Position numbers and translations under genes: made by a program | Origin: Pelagibacterium halotolerans B2 | Lineage (GTDB): Bacteria; Pseudomonadota; Alphaproteobacteria; Rhizobiales; Devosiaceae | Assembly (NCBI RefSeq): GCF_000230555.1 | Contig: NC_016078.1 | Location: 930,001 to 994,000, forward strand | Direction of reading: 5' to 3' | Length of the DNA: 64,000 nt | Shown: one piece after another, positions 8,017 through 18,537 of the stretch | Numbering within the stretch: the first letter of the stretch is position 1 | Layout: every line of letters begins with the position of its first letter | Notes under the pieces: generated by a model | Seen by the model: the letters and a program-made list of their open reading frames with translations, nothing else | Told to the model about the DNA's origin: nothing | Database searches by the model: none

Positions 8017-9221
8017 GACGCACGCTCGACCTGCGCACCGGCAAGCCGGTCTGGCTCGGCTACCGGACGACCAAAATCCCCGAACATCCTCTTGAGCGCG
8101 ACATCAGAACCGACGTTCTCGTCGTGGGGGCGGGGATATCGGGCGCCATGACAGCCGACCTGCTTACCCAGGCGGGTCACGATGTCGTGGTGATTGACCG
8201 CCGTGGAGCGCGTCGGGGATCAACCCCGGCCACGACCGCGCTCGTCCAGTATGAAATCGATATGCCGCTTCTCGAATTATCGGCCAGCATCGGAAGCGAA
8301 AAGGCCCTGCGCGCCTGGCGTCGTGCCCGGCTGGCCGTGCTCAACCTCAAGAGTCGCATCGAGGAATTGGGGATCGATTGCCACATGGTCCCGCGTGAGA
8401 CCCTCTATCTCGCCGGCAACGTGCTGACCGGCACCGCGCTTCGGGAAGAGGCCCAGGCGCGCGCCGCGGCCGGTTTGTCGGCCCGCTATCTCACCGCCGG
8501 GCAATTGGCCGACGCCTACGGCATAAAGCGGGAGGGGGCCATCGCGAGCCGGGACAATCTCGCCCTCGATCCGGTGAGGCTCACGGCCGGCCTGCTCGAA
8601 AGATCCATCGCGCGCGGGGCGCGGCTTCATGCCCCCGAGGAAGCTGTCGATTTCGTCCAGAGCGCCGACGGCGTTCGCGTGTCCATGAAATCAGGACACC
8701 GGATCGAGGCCGGCCATGTCGTTCTGGCGACCGGATATGAACTTGCCGATATCGTCAAAGATACGCGGCATCGAATCATTTCCACCTGGGCCATCGCAAC
8801 CGGGCGCCAGCGCAAATCGGCTCTCGTTCCCGGTGAGCCGCTGATCTGGGAAGCCTCCGATCCCTATCTCTATCTGCGCACCACCCATGACGGGCGTATA
8901 ATTTGCGGCGGTGAAGATGCCGGCTTCGAGGACGAGGAAAAGCGCGATGCCCTGCTGGCCGAAAAGACGGCACGGATATCCCGAAAGCTCGCAAAGCTGT
9001 TGCCCGCAATAGATCCTGAGCCGCAATATGCGTGGGCGGGCAGTTTCGGAAACACCACCACCGGGCTCCCACTGATCGGGCCGGTGCCGCACCGGCCAAG
9101 GATATTCGCGCTGATGGGCTATGGCGGCAACGGCATCACCTTCTCGCGCATTGCCGCGGAGCTGATCTCGACGGCGCTGGCCGGTCGAATCGATGCCGAT
9201 GCGGATATTTTCGCGTTTTGA
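8013..9221 (+). CDS. FAD-dependent oxidoreductase of the DAO (D-amino-acid/glycine oxidase) family
   Basis: The dinucleotide-binding motif VLVVGAGISGAMTADLL lies about 35 residues in, followed by VIDRRGARRGST, a usual DAO arrangement. The C-terminal FAD contact is GLPLIGPVPHRPRIFALMGYGGNGITFS, typical of the family. The GTG at 8013 overlaps the previous stop (GTGA) and has AGGAG at 8003-8007, five bases upstream; an ATG at 7965 is in frame but lies inside the upstream gene. About 402 residues. It oxidises an amine, amino acid or alcohol substrate that cannot be named. The operon context with a lipid kinase and a phosphoesterase is the only hint. Confidence 0.85.
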   Translation: MRRTLDLRTGKPVWLGYRTTKIPEHPLERDIRTDVLVVGAGISGAMTADLLTQAGHDVVVIDRRGARRGSTPATTALVQYEIDMPLLELSASIGSEKALRAWRRARLAVLNLKSRIEELGIDCHMVPRETLYLAGNVLTGTALREEAQARAAAGLSARYLTAGQLADAYGIKREGAIASRDNLALDPVRLTAGLLERSIARGARLHAPEEAVDFVQSADGVRVSMKSGHRIEAGHVVLATGYELADIVKDTRHRIISTWAIATGRQRKSALVPGEPLIWEASDPYLYLRTTHDGRIICGGEDAGFEDEEKRDALLAEKTARISRKLAKLLPAIDPEPQYAWAGSFGNTTTGLPLIGPVPHRPRIFALMGYGGNGITFSRIAAELISTALAGRIDADADIFAF

Positions 9222-9384
9222 CAGCCTGCCCAATCGGGCCCGCACCAGCGTCATATCAGGCTTTTTTTGTCCAATGCGGCCCGCGCAGGCTGCCAACCGA
9301 CCTCAAAACCGCTTTTATCGCGTTGACAAGTGAGGGTGTTCCCAGTTTATCGGGCGACACTCACATCAATTTCCGAGAGGCTGC

Positions 9385-10125
9385 ATGCGGCTTGTTTTCG
9401 TAATCCCCGCCTATAATGAAGAGGCAATGATCGGTCAGTGCCTCGATGCGGTGATGGCTGAAATCAGGCGCAGCGGGCATCCTGCGGACGTGATCGTGGT
9501 CGACAATGCCTCGACTGACCGCACCAATGAGATCGCTTCGTCATACGCCGGGGTGACCGTGGTCAAGGAAACCAACAAGGGGTTGGTCCATGCGCGTGCG
9601 GCTGGATTTGCGGCGTCCGCGGGCTACGATCTCGTTGCCAATATCGATGCCGATACCATGGTGCCTCCGGGCTGGCTGACCACCGTTTTCGATGAATTTG
9701 AAAAACAGCCCAAACTCGTCTGCGTGTCCGGCCCCTATCATTATTACGATCTCAAGCGATCCCAGCTCGCGCTGGTCGAGGTGTTTTACTGGTTCACCTA
9801 CCTCACCTATATCGTCAACCGCTTCGTCCTGCGCGTCGGTTCGGTGATCCATGGCGGCAATTTTGTCTTCCGGCGCTGGGCGTGGGAGCAGGCCGGCGGC
9901 TATGACCGCACCATCGCTTTTTACGGGGAGGACACCGACGTTGCCGTGCGGCTCTCCAGGATCGGTCCGGTCAAATGGACCCACAGGCTGCGCATGAACA
10001 CTTCGGGCCGTCGGATCGAGAAGGAGGGCATCATCCGGACCGGTCTGGTCTATGCCAAGAACTTCTTTTCCATGACGTTCAGGGGAAAGCCGGCCACGGT
10101 CGACTATCAGGACATCCGCGAATAA
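9385..10125 (+). CDS. Family 2 glycosyltransferase (GT-A fold)
   Basis: The protein begins directly with the GT2 domain: VIPAYNEEAMIGQCLDAV, then VIVVDNASTDRTNE and the nucleotide-binding Asp motif IDADTMVPPGW. The later GEDTDVAVRL matches the ED general-base region. It has 246 residues and lacks a C-terminal membrane anchor, so it is probably cytoplasmic or peripheral. GAGAGG precedes the ATG closely. It stands between unrelated genes; acceptor and sugar are unknown. It could add a sugar to a lipid or polysaccharide precursor. Confidence 0.85.
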   Translation: MRLVFVIPAYNEEAMIGQCLDAVMAEIRRSGHPADVIVVDNASTDRTNEIASSYAGVTVVKETNKGLVHARAAGFAASAGYDLVANIDADTMVPPGWLTTVFDEFEKQPKLVCVSGPYHYYDLKRSQLALVEVFYWFTYLTYIVNRFVLRVGSVIHGGNFVFRRWAWEQAGGYDRTIAFYGEDTDVAVRLSRIGPVKWTHRLRMNTSGRRIEKEGIIRTGLVYAKNFFSMTFRGKPATVDYQDIRE

Positions 10126-10216
10126 AAAGTCTATGCCAGCGTGTCGGGATCGGCGATGCTGATCCGTCTTAATTCTGTGGGGCCGATTGCCCGCCAGAAC
10201 ATTTGAGGACGACACA

Positions 10217-10630
10217 ATGCCCAAGATGATATTTCTCAATATCCCGGTCTCTGACCTCGCCGTCGCGACCCGTTTCTACGAGGCCATCGGCTGCACCAGG
10301 AACGAGATGTTCTCCAATGACGATGTCTCGTCCATGGTCTGGTCCGAGGAAATCGTATTCATGCTTCTCACGCATGCCTATTTCTCGACCTTTACGACCA
10401 AGACCATCCCTGACGCCCATTCGACGGCGGGTGTCCTGATTGCGCTGTCTATGGACAGCCGCGAAGCGGTGGATGATATCAACAGACGCGCGGCCGAAAA
10501 CGGTGGCAGGACCGACATTCGCGAAACCCAGGACCTGGGCTTCATGTACGGCCGCGCCTTCGAAGATCCCGATGGGAACATCTTCGAACCGGTCTGGATG
10601 AACATGGACGAGGCGTCGGGCGCTCAATAG
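10217..10630 (+). CDS. VOC-family (glyoxalase/extradiol-dioxygenase-like) protein
   Basis: The fold signature of a vicinal-oxygen-chelate protein is visible: FLNIPVSDLAVATRFYEAIGCT at the start and MYGRAFEDPDGNIFEPVWM at the end, the latter with the Glu that is a metal ligand in many members. 136 residues, two beta-alpha-beta modules. The ATG at 10217 has GAGGA at 10205-10209; an in-frame ATG at 10187 lacks a site. The next gene follows after 12 bases and is likely in the same operon. Substrate unknown; members of this DUF1428-free, glyoxalase-like group are rarely characterised. Confidence 0.85.
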   Translation: MPKMIFLNIPVSDLAVATRFYEAIGCTRNEMFSNDDVSSMVWSEEIVFMLLTHAYFSTFTTKTIPDAHSTAGVLIALSMDSREAVDDINRRAAENGGRTDIRETQDLGFMYGRAFEDPDGNIFEPVWMNMDEASGAQ

Positions 10631-10642
10631 GGGAGGATCGAT

Positions 10643-11197
10643 ATGTCCGATACCCACGAGATAGGCTGTGATTGCGGCCAGGTGTCCCTGACCCTCCACA
10701 AGGAACCGTTCATTTCCACGGAATGCCACTGCACGAGTTGCCGCACCGCGGGCGAAGCGCTCGCGGCGCTGCCCTTGGCCCGCCCCATGCTCAGCCCCAA
10801 CGGCGGCACCCCCTTCGTCCTTTACCGCAAGGACAGGGTCGTGTTCGACAAGGGGCTGGACCTGCTTGCCGCCTACCGGATCAGGACGGACTCTCCAACG
10901 CGCCGCGTCCTGGCGTCATGCTGCAACACGGCGATTTTCCTGGAGTTCCAGCATGGGCACTGGCTCAGTTTCTACAGCAGCCTGTGGCCCGAGGGCTCAT
11001 TGCCGCCACCGGCATTAAGGACGGTCGTTTCCGATCGCCAGGGCTTGCCGCCGCTGGATGACGACATTCCCGCAGGAAAGCTCAGGACGGCGGGCTTTTT
11101 TGCCCGGCTGTTGGGCGCATGGATCGCCATGGGGTTCAAATCGCCGGTCATCGCGCTGTCACAGCCCGACAAGACCCTTGCAGATATTGCTGCATAG
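10643..11197 (+). CDS. GFA/DUF6151-like zinc protein
   Basis: Cysteine pairs CDCG (residues 9-12), ECHCTSC (27-33) and a later SCCNT match the zinc-binding pattern of the GFA/CENP-V fold (named for the glutathione-dependent formaldehyde-activating enzyme); the overall form with the extra C-terminal part resembles DUF6151. A strong site (AGGGGAGGA) precedes the ATG. It follows the VOC gene by 12 bases and probably shares its transcript. A role in detoxifying aldehydes or thiol conjugates is suggested by the family name only and is unproven. Confidence 0.78.
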   Translation: MSDTHEIGCDCGQVSLTLHKEPFISTECHCTSCRTAGEALAALPLARPMLSPNGGTPFVLYRKDRVVFDKGLDLLAAYRIRTDSPTRRVLASCCNTAIFLEFQHGHWLSFYSSLWPEGSLPPPALRTVVSDRQGLPPLDDDIPAGKLRTAGFFARLLGAWIAMGFKSPVIALSQPDKTLADIAA

Positions 11198-11225
11198 AGC
11201 CGGATCGAGGCGGGCGGCAATGCCG

Positions 11226-12599
11226 CTACGCCTCCTCCAGTTCTCCCAGGATCGTCGGGATAAGCTCGCTGACCGTGGGGTGAATATGCATGATGCGTTT
11301 AAGGTCCGTATAGCTCATGCCTGACGCGATCGCGTCGAGCAGCACATGGATCGCCTCGTCGCCGCCAACCCCGAAAATCGCCCCGCCGAGAATTTTGCCG
11401 CTGTCTGCGTCGACGACGGCCTTCATATAGCCGGCGCTTTCACCTTTTTCCTTGGCACGCGACACCCGCGTCATGGGGCGCTTGCCGACAAGCACGCGAT
11501 GGCCGTGCTTTTTGGCTTCTGCCACCGTCATGCCGGCGCGGCCCAGCGGCGGGTCGGTGTAGAGGGCATAGGCATCGGTTCGCGCCTCGACCGAACGGTT
11601 CGCGCCATCCAGATTGTCGGCCACGATTTCGTAGTCGTTATAGGCCGTATGCGTGAACGCGCCCCGTCCGTTGCAATCGCCCACCGCCCAGATACCCTCG
11701 ACAGAGGTTTCAAGCCGTTCATTGGTGATAATATAGCCCCGGTCGTTCGTCGCGATGCCGGTCCTGTCGAGCCCGAGATCGTCGGTGTTGGGCTTGCGCC
11801 CGATGGCCACGAGCACATGAGAGCCTGTGATCGCCGGGGCACCCTCCGTGCAATTGACTTTCACGACGGGGCCTTCGCCGGACCGTGAGAAGGCGATGCA
11901 ATCGGCATTGAGCCTGATGTCGATGCCCTCGGCGGTAAGAATGTCGGCGACGGTTTGCGAAGCGTCTTCGTCTTCGCGTTTGACCAGCCGGTCGCCGCGC
12001 TCGACTATGGTGACCTTGCTGCCGAACCGGGCAAACATCTGCGCGAATTCCAGCCCGATATAGCCCCCGCCCACAACCACGAGATGGCGTGGCACCTCCG
12101 ACAATTCCAGAATGGTGCTGTTGGTCAGGATGTCGATATCGTCGATGCCCGGATAATCGGGAATGACAGCACGTCCCCCGACATTGAGGAAAATGCGCGG
12201 CGCTTCGAGCGTGCGCTCGCCCACGGTGATGGAATGGTCGTCGACAAAGCGCGCGTGCCCCTCGATCAGCGTTAGGTTTTCGGTCCCGGTCAGCCAGTCG
12301 CGAAGGCCCGAGCGGGACGCTTCGACCACCCCGTCCTTGCGGCGCCGGACCGCCGCCATATCCACAGCCACCGGCCCGGAAAGCGTAACGCCATAATCGG
12401 CCGCCCGGCGGGCCATATGGGCGGCATAGGCGCTTGCCACCATGGTCTTGGTCGGCGTGCAGCCGGTATTCACGCATGTTCCGCCCAAAAGCTTGCGCTC
12501 GATCAGCGCGACCTTTTGGCCTTGCCCGGCCAGCCGCGCGGCAAGCGATGGGCCGGCCTGGCCCGCGCCGATAACGATGGCGTCGAACCGCTCCGTCAT
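11226..12599 (-). CDS. Flavoprotein pyridine nucleotide-disulfide oxidoreductase (class I, mercuric-reductase-like without metal tail)
   Basis: The N-terminus has FAD motif AIVIGAGQAGPSLAARL, then the redox-active disulfide GGTCVNTGCTPTK (Cys42 and Cys47), the NAD(P) motif VVVGGGYIGLEFAQMF, the second FAD motif IWAVGDCNGRGAFTH and the C-terminal active-site His in HIHPTVSELIP. The mercuric reductase N-terminal HMA domain and the C-terminal vicinal Cys pair are both absent, so it is not a mercury reductase; it belongs to the FAD-containing oxidoreductases related to dihydrolipoamide dehydrogenase with no lipoamide complex beside it. The ATG at 12599 overlaps the stop of the upstream DUF4126 gene (ATGA), so they are translationally coupled. 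Confidence 0.88.
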   Translation of the reverse strand: MTERFDAIVIGAGQAGPSLAARLAGQGQKVALIERKLLGGTCVNTGCTPTKTMVASAYAAHMARRAADYGVTLSGPVAVDMAAVRRRKDGVVEASRSGLRDWLTGTENLTLIEGHARFVDDHSITVGERTLEAPRIFLNVGGRAVIPDYPGIDDIDILTNSTILELSEVPRHLVVVGGGYIGLEFAQMFARFGSKVTIVERGDRLVKREDEDASQTVADILTAEGIDIRLNADCIAFSRSGEGPVVKVNCTEGAPAITGSHVLVAIGRKPNTDDLGLDRTGIATNDRGYIITNERLETSVEGIWAVGDCNGRGAFTHTAYNDYEIVADNLDGANRSVEARTDAYALYTDPPLGRAGMTVAEAKKHGHRVLVGKRPMTRVSRAKEKGESAGYMKAVVDADSGKILGGAIFGVGGDEAIHVLLDAIASGMSYTDLKRIMHIHPTVSELIPTILGELEEA

Positions 12600-13060
12600 G
12601 CCGCCAGCCACACGACAAGCAGGGCGAGGATCACGGCGATTGCATCCTCGAGCAGCGCGATGGGCCGGTCGTTGCCGCCATTGGATGCCACGAGGCGTCT
12701 CCGGGCTTCATAGCCACCCAGCGTGCCGATGATCGCGCCGACGATCCCCGCGATGGCCCCGCCGATCCACATGCCCGAGGGCAGGCCGAGAACGCCGCCC
12801 GCCAGCGCGCCCATGACGACCCGGGCACCAAACTGGACAGGCACCTTGCGGCTGGGCGTCTGCGGCAATTGGTCGGTGACGAATTCGCCCAGCGCGACCA
12901 GTGTGAAGATCACAAGCGCAATCGGATGGCCGAGAAATGCAAACGGCGTGGCCGACAGGTCGATCCAGCCCAGAAAAGCCGCCAGACTCAGGGCCGCGGC
13001 CGGCGTCATCGCCCGCAACCCTGCAACAATTCCAAGTACGAGAGAAAAGAGGAAGATCAT
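12596..13060 (-). CDS. DUF4126 family membrane protein
   Basis: A hydrophobic protein of about 154 residues with four or five predicted membrane helices and the family-like start FLFSLVLGIVAGLRAMTPAAALSLAAFLGW, followed by LGEFVTDQLPQTPSRK. The ATG at 13060 is seven bases after a GAGGG, while the ATG at 13066 is too close and the upstream in-frame codon at 13174 has no site. Function of the family is unknown. Its stop overlaps the start of the flavin reductase, suggesting a membrane redox pair, which is inference. Confidence 0.8.
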   Translation of the reverse strand: MIFLFSLVLGIVAGLRAMTPAAALSLAAFLGWIDLSATPFAFLGHPIALVIFTLVALGEFVTDQLPQTPSRKVPVQFGARVVMGALAGGVLGLPSGMWIGGAIAGIVGAIIGTLGGYEARRRLVASNGGNDRPIALLEDAIAVILALLVVWLAA

Positions 13061-13296
13061 GTCCATGCCCTCAAATTGAAGCATCCAGATTAGCACCTGT
13101 TCCGGTGCGAAGCGAGATGGGATGGCGTCACCCACTTCCCAAAGTCCTGACTCGGTGTTAATGACCCTCGCCAACCCAAAGCCGGTGTGAGTCTACCTCC
13201 CGCGCCGGCCAAGCGGACAATGCGGGCACGGCGGATCGGTCATAAATCCGATGGCGCGGCACGCTAAACCATCGACATTCATCCGTTCCATGATGA

Positions 13297-14817
<1,521 letters not shown>

Positions 14818-14821
14818 CCTC

Positions 14822-15256
14822 ATGAGTCTCGCCACCCTGCTGATCCTGCTTGCGCTGTGGATGCAGGGTGCGCTGACCCTGGCGCTGCTTTTTGTCCTCG
14901 GCCGGCGACGTGTGCCGCTGGTCATGGAAAAGAAGATAGCGGTGCGCGATATCGCGCTCGACAAGAGCCCATGGCCCGAGACGGCGAGAAAGGCCTCCAA
15001 CGCCGTCGACAACCAGTTCCAGCTTCCGGTGCTGTTTGCGATCGGTATCGGGATCGCGCTCTATCTCGGCGCGGGTTGGCCGGAAGCGGTGCTGGCCTGG
15101 GCGTTCGTTGCCAGCCGGATTGTCCACGCGGCAATCCATGTTACGTCCAATCACGTCTATAGGCGCTTCTTCGCCTATGCTTTCGGCTTCCTCGTTCTCA
15201 TCGCACTCTGGATTACAATCCTTGTGCGTCTCGTCCTCGCATTTCAAACGGTCTGA
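14822..15256 (+). CDS. MAPEG family membrane protein
   Basis: A 144-residue protein with four hydrophobic helices: residues about 5-25, 65-85, 90-110 and 120-142. The pattern of a long polar loop after helix 1 (DIALDKSPWPETARKASNAVDNQFQLPVLFAIGIGI) with the conserved RxxxNxxxQFQ-like segment is typical of bacterial MAPEG proteins, relatives of microsomal glutathione transferase. It starts four bases after guaB and ends three bases before the VOC gene. The glutathione-related role is known of the family, not shown here. Confidence 0.85.
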   Translation: MSLATLLILLALWMQGALTLALLFVLGRRRVPLVMEKKIAVRDIALDKSPWPETARKASNAVDNQFQLPVLFAIGIGIALYLGAGWPEAVLAWAFVASRIVHAAIHVTSNHVYRRFFAYAFGFLVLIALWITILVRLVLAFQTV

Positions 15257-15259
15257 CCT

Positions 15260-15625
15260 ATGGCTCTGGCAACGCGTATCGACACCATTTTCGTTCCGGC
15301 ACTGGATACCGACGGTGCCGCCAAATGGTACGCCCGCATGTTTTCAATGACCGAGATATTCCGCTCGGGCGGCTATATCGGGCTGCGGTTCGATGACGGA
15401 GAAGCAAAGGCAACCGCCCTGACGCTGATTCCGACCGATACGATCAGCAACACTTATGTCGCGTTCAATCTCTTCAGCCCCGATCCGGAGGCGCTCCGAA
15501 ACGCGCTCATCGCCGATGGCCGGGAGGTGACGGAGATCCACGACGCCCCGTCAATGCGTTGGTTCGATTTTATCGATATCTCCGGTGTCCGCGTCAACGT
15601 CTGTTCGTTTGGCGAGGCAAACTGA
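15260..15625 (+). CDS. VOC-family (glyoxalase-like) protein
   Basis: A 121-residue single-domain protein with DTIFVPALDTDGAAKWYARMF at the start and a beta strand RWFDFIDISGVRVNVC near the end, the usual VOC layout. The metal ligands of true glyoxalase I cannot all be identified, so enzymatic class is open. It lies between the MAPEG gene and rsmB and its stop overlaps the start of rsmB by one base (TGATG), so it is part of the guaB transcript. Confidence 0.8.
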   Translation: MALATRIDTIFVPALDTDGAAKWYARMFSMTEIFRSGGYIGLRFDDGEAKATALTLIPTDTISNTYVAFNLFSPDPEALRNALIADGREVTEIHDAPSMRWFDFIDISGVRVNVCSFGEAN

Positions 15626-16914
15626 TGCGTCTTCCCGGACGAATGGCCGCTGCCATCGAAGTGCTCGCCGATATGGAAGCGCGCAAGCGGCCCGCTTCTG
15701 AAGCCCTCAAGGGCTGGGCACTCGAGCACCGTTTTGCAGGGGCGGGCGATCGCGCCGCCATTGGCAACCTGGTTTACGATGCACTGCGCAAGCGGGCCAG
15801 CCATGCCTGGCGCATGGGCGAAGATACGCCCCGCGCCCTGGTCCTCTCGGTTGCGGTCAAGGACTGGAATCAGGACATTAACGCTCTCAACCAGGACTTC
15901 AGCACCGACAGGTTCGCACCGGAATCGATTTCGGAGGCCGAGGCGCTAAGGCTTTCTTCCGACTCTGTTTTTGACGCCGCGCCCGATCACGTGAAGGCCG
16001 ACGTGCCAGAATGGCTGGCCGCGCCACTCGAGCGCAATTTCGGTGCCGATTGGGTCGAACAGGGCAGGGGCATGGCCACACGCCCGCCGCTCGACATGCG
16101 CGTCAACCGTCTGAAAGCCGAACGCACCCGTGTGGAAAAATCCCTTTCCCGCTTCGCCCCGCAGCCAACCGCCATTGCGCCGGACGGCCTCCGCCTGCCA
16201 TCCGGCCCCAACGATGCCCGCACCGCCAATGTGCAGGCCGATGAGGGCTATCAGAAAGGCTGGTTCGAGGTTCAGGACGAGGGGAGTCAGATTGTGGCCC
16301 TGCTGGCCGGCGCGCAAATGGGCGAGCAGGTGCTCGATCTGTGCGCCGGGGCAGGGGGCAAGACCCTCGCCCTGGCTGCCGCCATGGGCAATACCGGGCA
16401 GATTTTCGCCTATGACACCCAGCGGACGCGGCTTGCCCCGATCCATGAGCGCCTAAAGCGCAATGGCGTGCGCAACGCACAGGTTCGCAACCCCGATACC
16501 GGAGCACTCGACGATTTGGTGGGCAAGATGGACCGTGTCGTGATCGATGCCCCCTGCACCGGTACGGGCACATGGCGCCGCCGTCCGGATACAAAATGGA
16601 AGCTCTCGCCGGCCCAGCTCGAAGCGCGGCTCGCAGACCAGATTCAGGTGCTTGACGAGGCGACCCGGTTTGTAAGACCAGGCGGTGAACTCGTTTACAT
16701 CACCTGCTCGATCCTTCCGCAGGAAAACGATGACCAGATTGCAGCGTTTCTCGAACGCCACACCGGCTTCGAGCCGGTTTCGCTGACGGCGCGCTGGGAC
16801 AGCCTGTTTCCCCATGCGCCCAACCCCCTCAGCACCGGCCCGGACGCGATAACGCTCACCCCCGCCACCACCGATACCGACGGCTTTTTCTGTACCGTGC
16901 TCCGGCGCAATTGA
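15625..16914 (+). CDS. rsmB: RsmB/NOP family RNA (cytosine-C5)-methyltransferase
   Basis: 429 residues. An NusB-like helical N-terminus (MRLPGRMAAAIEVL) is followed by the SAM domain with motif I VLDLCAGAGGKTLALAAAMG, DAPCTGTGTWRRRPDTKW (motif IV, with the releasing Cys) and VYITCSILPQEN (motif VI, catalytic Cys in TCS). This is the pattern of m5C methyltransferases of 16S rRNA C967. The ATG at 15625 overlaps the upstream stop; an ATG at 15559 in the same frame would run inside the VOC gene. It is the last gene of the guaB operon in this genome. Confidence 0.92.
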   Translation: MRLPGRMAAAIEVLADMEARKRPASEALKGWALEHRFAGAGDRAAIGNLVYDALRKRASHAWRMGEDTPRALVLSVAVKDWNQDINALNQDFSTDRFAPESISEAEALRLSSDSVFDAAPDHVKADVPEWLAAPLERNFGADWVEQGRGMATRPPLDMRVNRLKAERTRVEKSLSRFAPQPTAIAPDGLRLPSGPNDARTANVQADEGYQKGWFEVQDEGSQIVALLAGAQMGEQVLDLCAGAGGKTLALAAAMGNTGQIFAYDTQRTRLAPIHERLKRNGVRNAQVRNPDTGALDDLVGKMDRVVIDAPCTGTGTWRRRPDTKWKLSPAQLEARLADQIQVLDEATRFVRPGGELVYITCSILPQENDDQIAAFLERHTGFEPVSLTARWDSLFPHAPNPLSTGPDAITLTPATTDTDGFFCTVLRRN

Positions 16915-17000
16915 GCCGGTCGAGGGAGGTATTTGAAATATTGGCCATCGTCATATCCGCCCCGAGTGAACCAATTTGAATTGGGTTGCGTTTAAGGGGC

Positions 17001-17492
17001 ATGACACATGCTTCTCCACCGTTGGACATAAAACGACCCCGCGCCCTCGTGACGCTGGGGGTCTTTTTGGTCGTCGTCATTGGCGTGGGCGCTCTTATCG
17101 GCACCCAGACAGCGCCGGGACCTTGGTATGCGGGACTGGAGAAGCCACCCTTCAACCCGCCCAACTGGATATTCGGGCCGGTCTGGTTCACGCTCTATGT
17201 GCTTATTGCAGTTGCGGGATGGCGAACGTTTCTTGCAGCGCCCTTCAGCGCTGCGATGGCGCTTTGGACAGGACAGATGATTTTGAACTGGGCCTGGTCA
17301 CCGGCCTTTTTTGCCGCGCAAAGTCTGTGGCTGGCCCTGGCGATCATCGTCCCGATGCTGGTGCTGATCCTTGCCTATAGTGTTAACAGATGGCGCAATG
17401 ACAGGGTTTCTGCCCTGCTTTTCGTGCCCTACGCGGCCTGGGTGAGTTTTGCAACTTTGTTGAATGCATCTCTCATCGTGCTGAATACGTAA
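17001..17492 (+). CDS. tspO: TspO/MBR family tryptophan-rich sensory protein
   Basis: Five hydrophobic helices and a high tryptophan content, with the family motifs PWYAGLEKPPFNPPNWIFGPVW and LNWAWSPAFF. About 163 residues, the usual size. TspO proteins bind porphyrins and other ligands in the membrane and modulate tetrapyrrole-linked and stress responses. The ATG at 17001 has AAGGGG only one base upstream, which is too close, so a TTG at 16986 remains possible. It is the first gene of the accessory group between rsmB and guaA. Confidence 0.9.
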   Translation: MTHASPPLDIKRPRALVTLGVFLVVVIGVGALIGTQTAPGPWYAGLEKPPFNPPNWIFGPVWFTLYVLIAVAGWRTFLAAPFSAAMALWTGQMILNWAWSPAFFAAQSLWLALAIIVPMLVLILAYSVNRWRNDRVSALLFVPYAAWVSFATLLNASLIVLNT

Positions 17493-17589
17493 GTATAAAT
17501 CCTGTTCACATGGCAAATAGCGCGTAAAAAACAATATAAAGTTTGAATAAAACTGCCCCTCCCATCTTATTAATAGTCAAATTTGAAAG

Positions 17590-17610
17590 CGGCATCCTTT
17601 TGGGATGTTG
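17590..17610 (+). promoter_or_regulatory. Hairpin enclosing the start codon of AraC copy 1
   Basis: CATCC pairs with GGATG, and the ATG of the second arm is the start codon at 17605. The loop is TTTTG. The same structure, with a different loop (TTGCG), is found at the start of copy 2 at about 18519-18536. Such a position can hold down initiation or indicate a leaderless mRNA. Confidence 0.45.
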
Positions 17611-18444
17611 CCAGGAACCCAAACACAATTTCTAGTTGAGAAGGCTGTCAGGTCCATAGAATCTGGCATCGACGATGGCGCTGTCGATTATATTCGCGCC
17701 ATTGCCCGCCAACTCAACATATCGCACCATCACCTCCACCGCACGTTTGCGGCGGCGGTCGGGGAGCCTCCCGGCGCGTATCGGCGGCGCATCAGCATGC
17801 ACGCCGTCGCCTTGAGGCTGCAATGGTCGCGTGAGCCGATCGGCCGCATTGGATATGCGGTGGGCTATGCAAGCCAGGCTGCCCTGACCCGCGTATTTGA
17901 GCGGTTTTTCGGCATACTGCCCGGGCGCTACAGAACCGCCTACAGTCGGGCGCGTCTCGCCCTCCCGCCCGTCGATCATGCCCAGTTCGTGCGCGCGGAT
18001 GATGGCTTGCCTCTGTTGCTGCTTGCCAAGCGATATCGGGGACATATCGAAGAGATCGACGATTTCTGGGACGATTTTCTGACGCGCTTCGGGCCGGTGC
18101 TGGGCCGCTACTCGTCGCCACTGAGTCGGGTGGGGCTGATCTATAACGACTGGCGTGCCGATCCCGACAACCTCGTTCGCTATGATTGCGGCGCAGTCGT
18201 CAGCGATGTGGAAGCTCTGGACATGCAAAATCCCCCCGACGGATTGCATATCGTGCTCACTCGGGAGCGTGAATATGCAGGGTATCGTTTTGCGGCGCAA
18301 AGCTACGACCGCAAGCAGGCTTATGTCGAGGTGGGCGACAATCTGTTCTACCGCAGGTCGCTGGACGTGACGGAGGACCCCGCAATCGAGGTGTTCGATG
18401 AGGCGGGAAGCGGAAAAACCACGCTGCTTTATGCGGTTGAGTAG
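17605..18444 (+). CDS. AraC-family regulator with GyrI-like effector domain, copy 1
   Basis: Residues about 15-110 are two helix-turn-helix units of the AraC type (ISHHHLHRTFAAAVGEPPGAYRRRISMHAVALRL and IGRIGYAVGYASQAALTRVFERFFGILPGRYR). Residues about 115-279 are a GyrI-like small-molecule-binding domain ending TTLLYAVE. AraC proteins with this C-terminal domain include Rob and the SbmC-linked regulators. A second full copy lies 86 bases downstream. The ATG is inside the 3' arm of a small hairpin (GCATCC then GGATG), so translation may be occluded or leaderless. Operator-like TCAAATTTGA lies just upstream at about 17578. Target genes unknown. Confidence 0.88.
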   Translation: MLPGTQTQFLVEKAVRSIESGIDDGAVDYIRAIARQLNISHHHLHRTFAAAVGEPPGAYRRRISMHAVALRLQWSREPIGRIGYAVGYASQAALTRVFERFFGILPGRYRTAYSRARLALPPVDHAQFVRADDGLPLLLLAKRYRGHIEEIDDFWDDFLTRFGPVLGRYSSPLSRVGLIYNDWRADPDNLVRYDCGAVVSDVEALDMQNPPDGLHIVLTREREYAGYRFAAQSYDRKQAYVEVGDNLFYRRSLDVTEDPAIEVFDEAGSGKTTLLYAVE

Positions 18445-18517
18445 TGAAATTCACACCAACGTCAGCCAAAAATAGGTGCTCAGATCAACTGTGAGCAAAC
18501 GGCCCCTTCAAGGTTGA

Positions 18518-18537
18518 GCATCCTTGCGGGATGCTTC
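18518..18537 (+). promoter_or_regulatory. Hairpin enclosing the start codon of AraC copy 2
   Basis: GCATCC pairs with GGATGC around a TTGCG loop; the ATG at 18531 lies in the second arm. The stem is kept while the loop differs from that of copy 1, which argues for conservation of the fold rather than only recent duplication. Confidence 0.45.

Noticed and set aside
11226-12599. Mercuric reductase (merA).
   Set aside because: Neither the N-terminal metal-binding domain nor the C-terminal Cys pair is present, and no mer genes are nearby.
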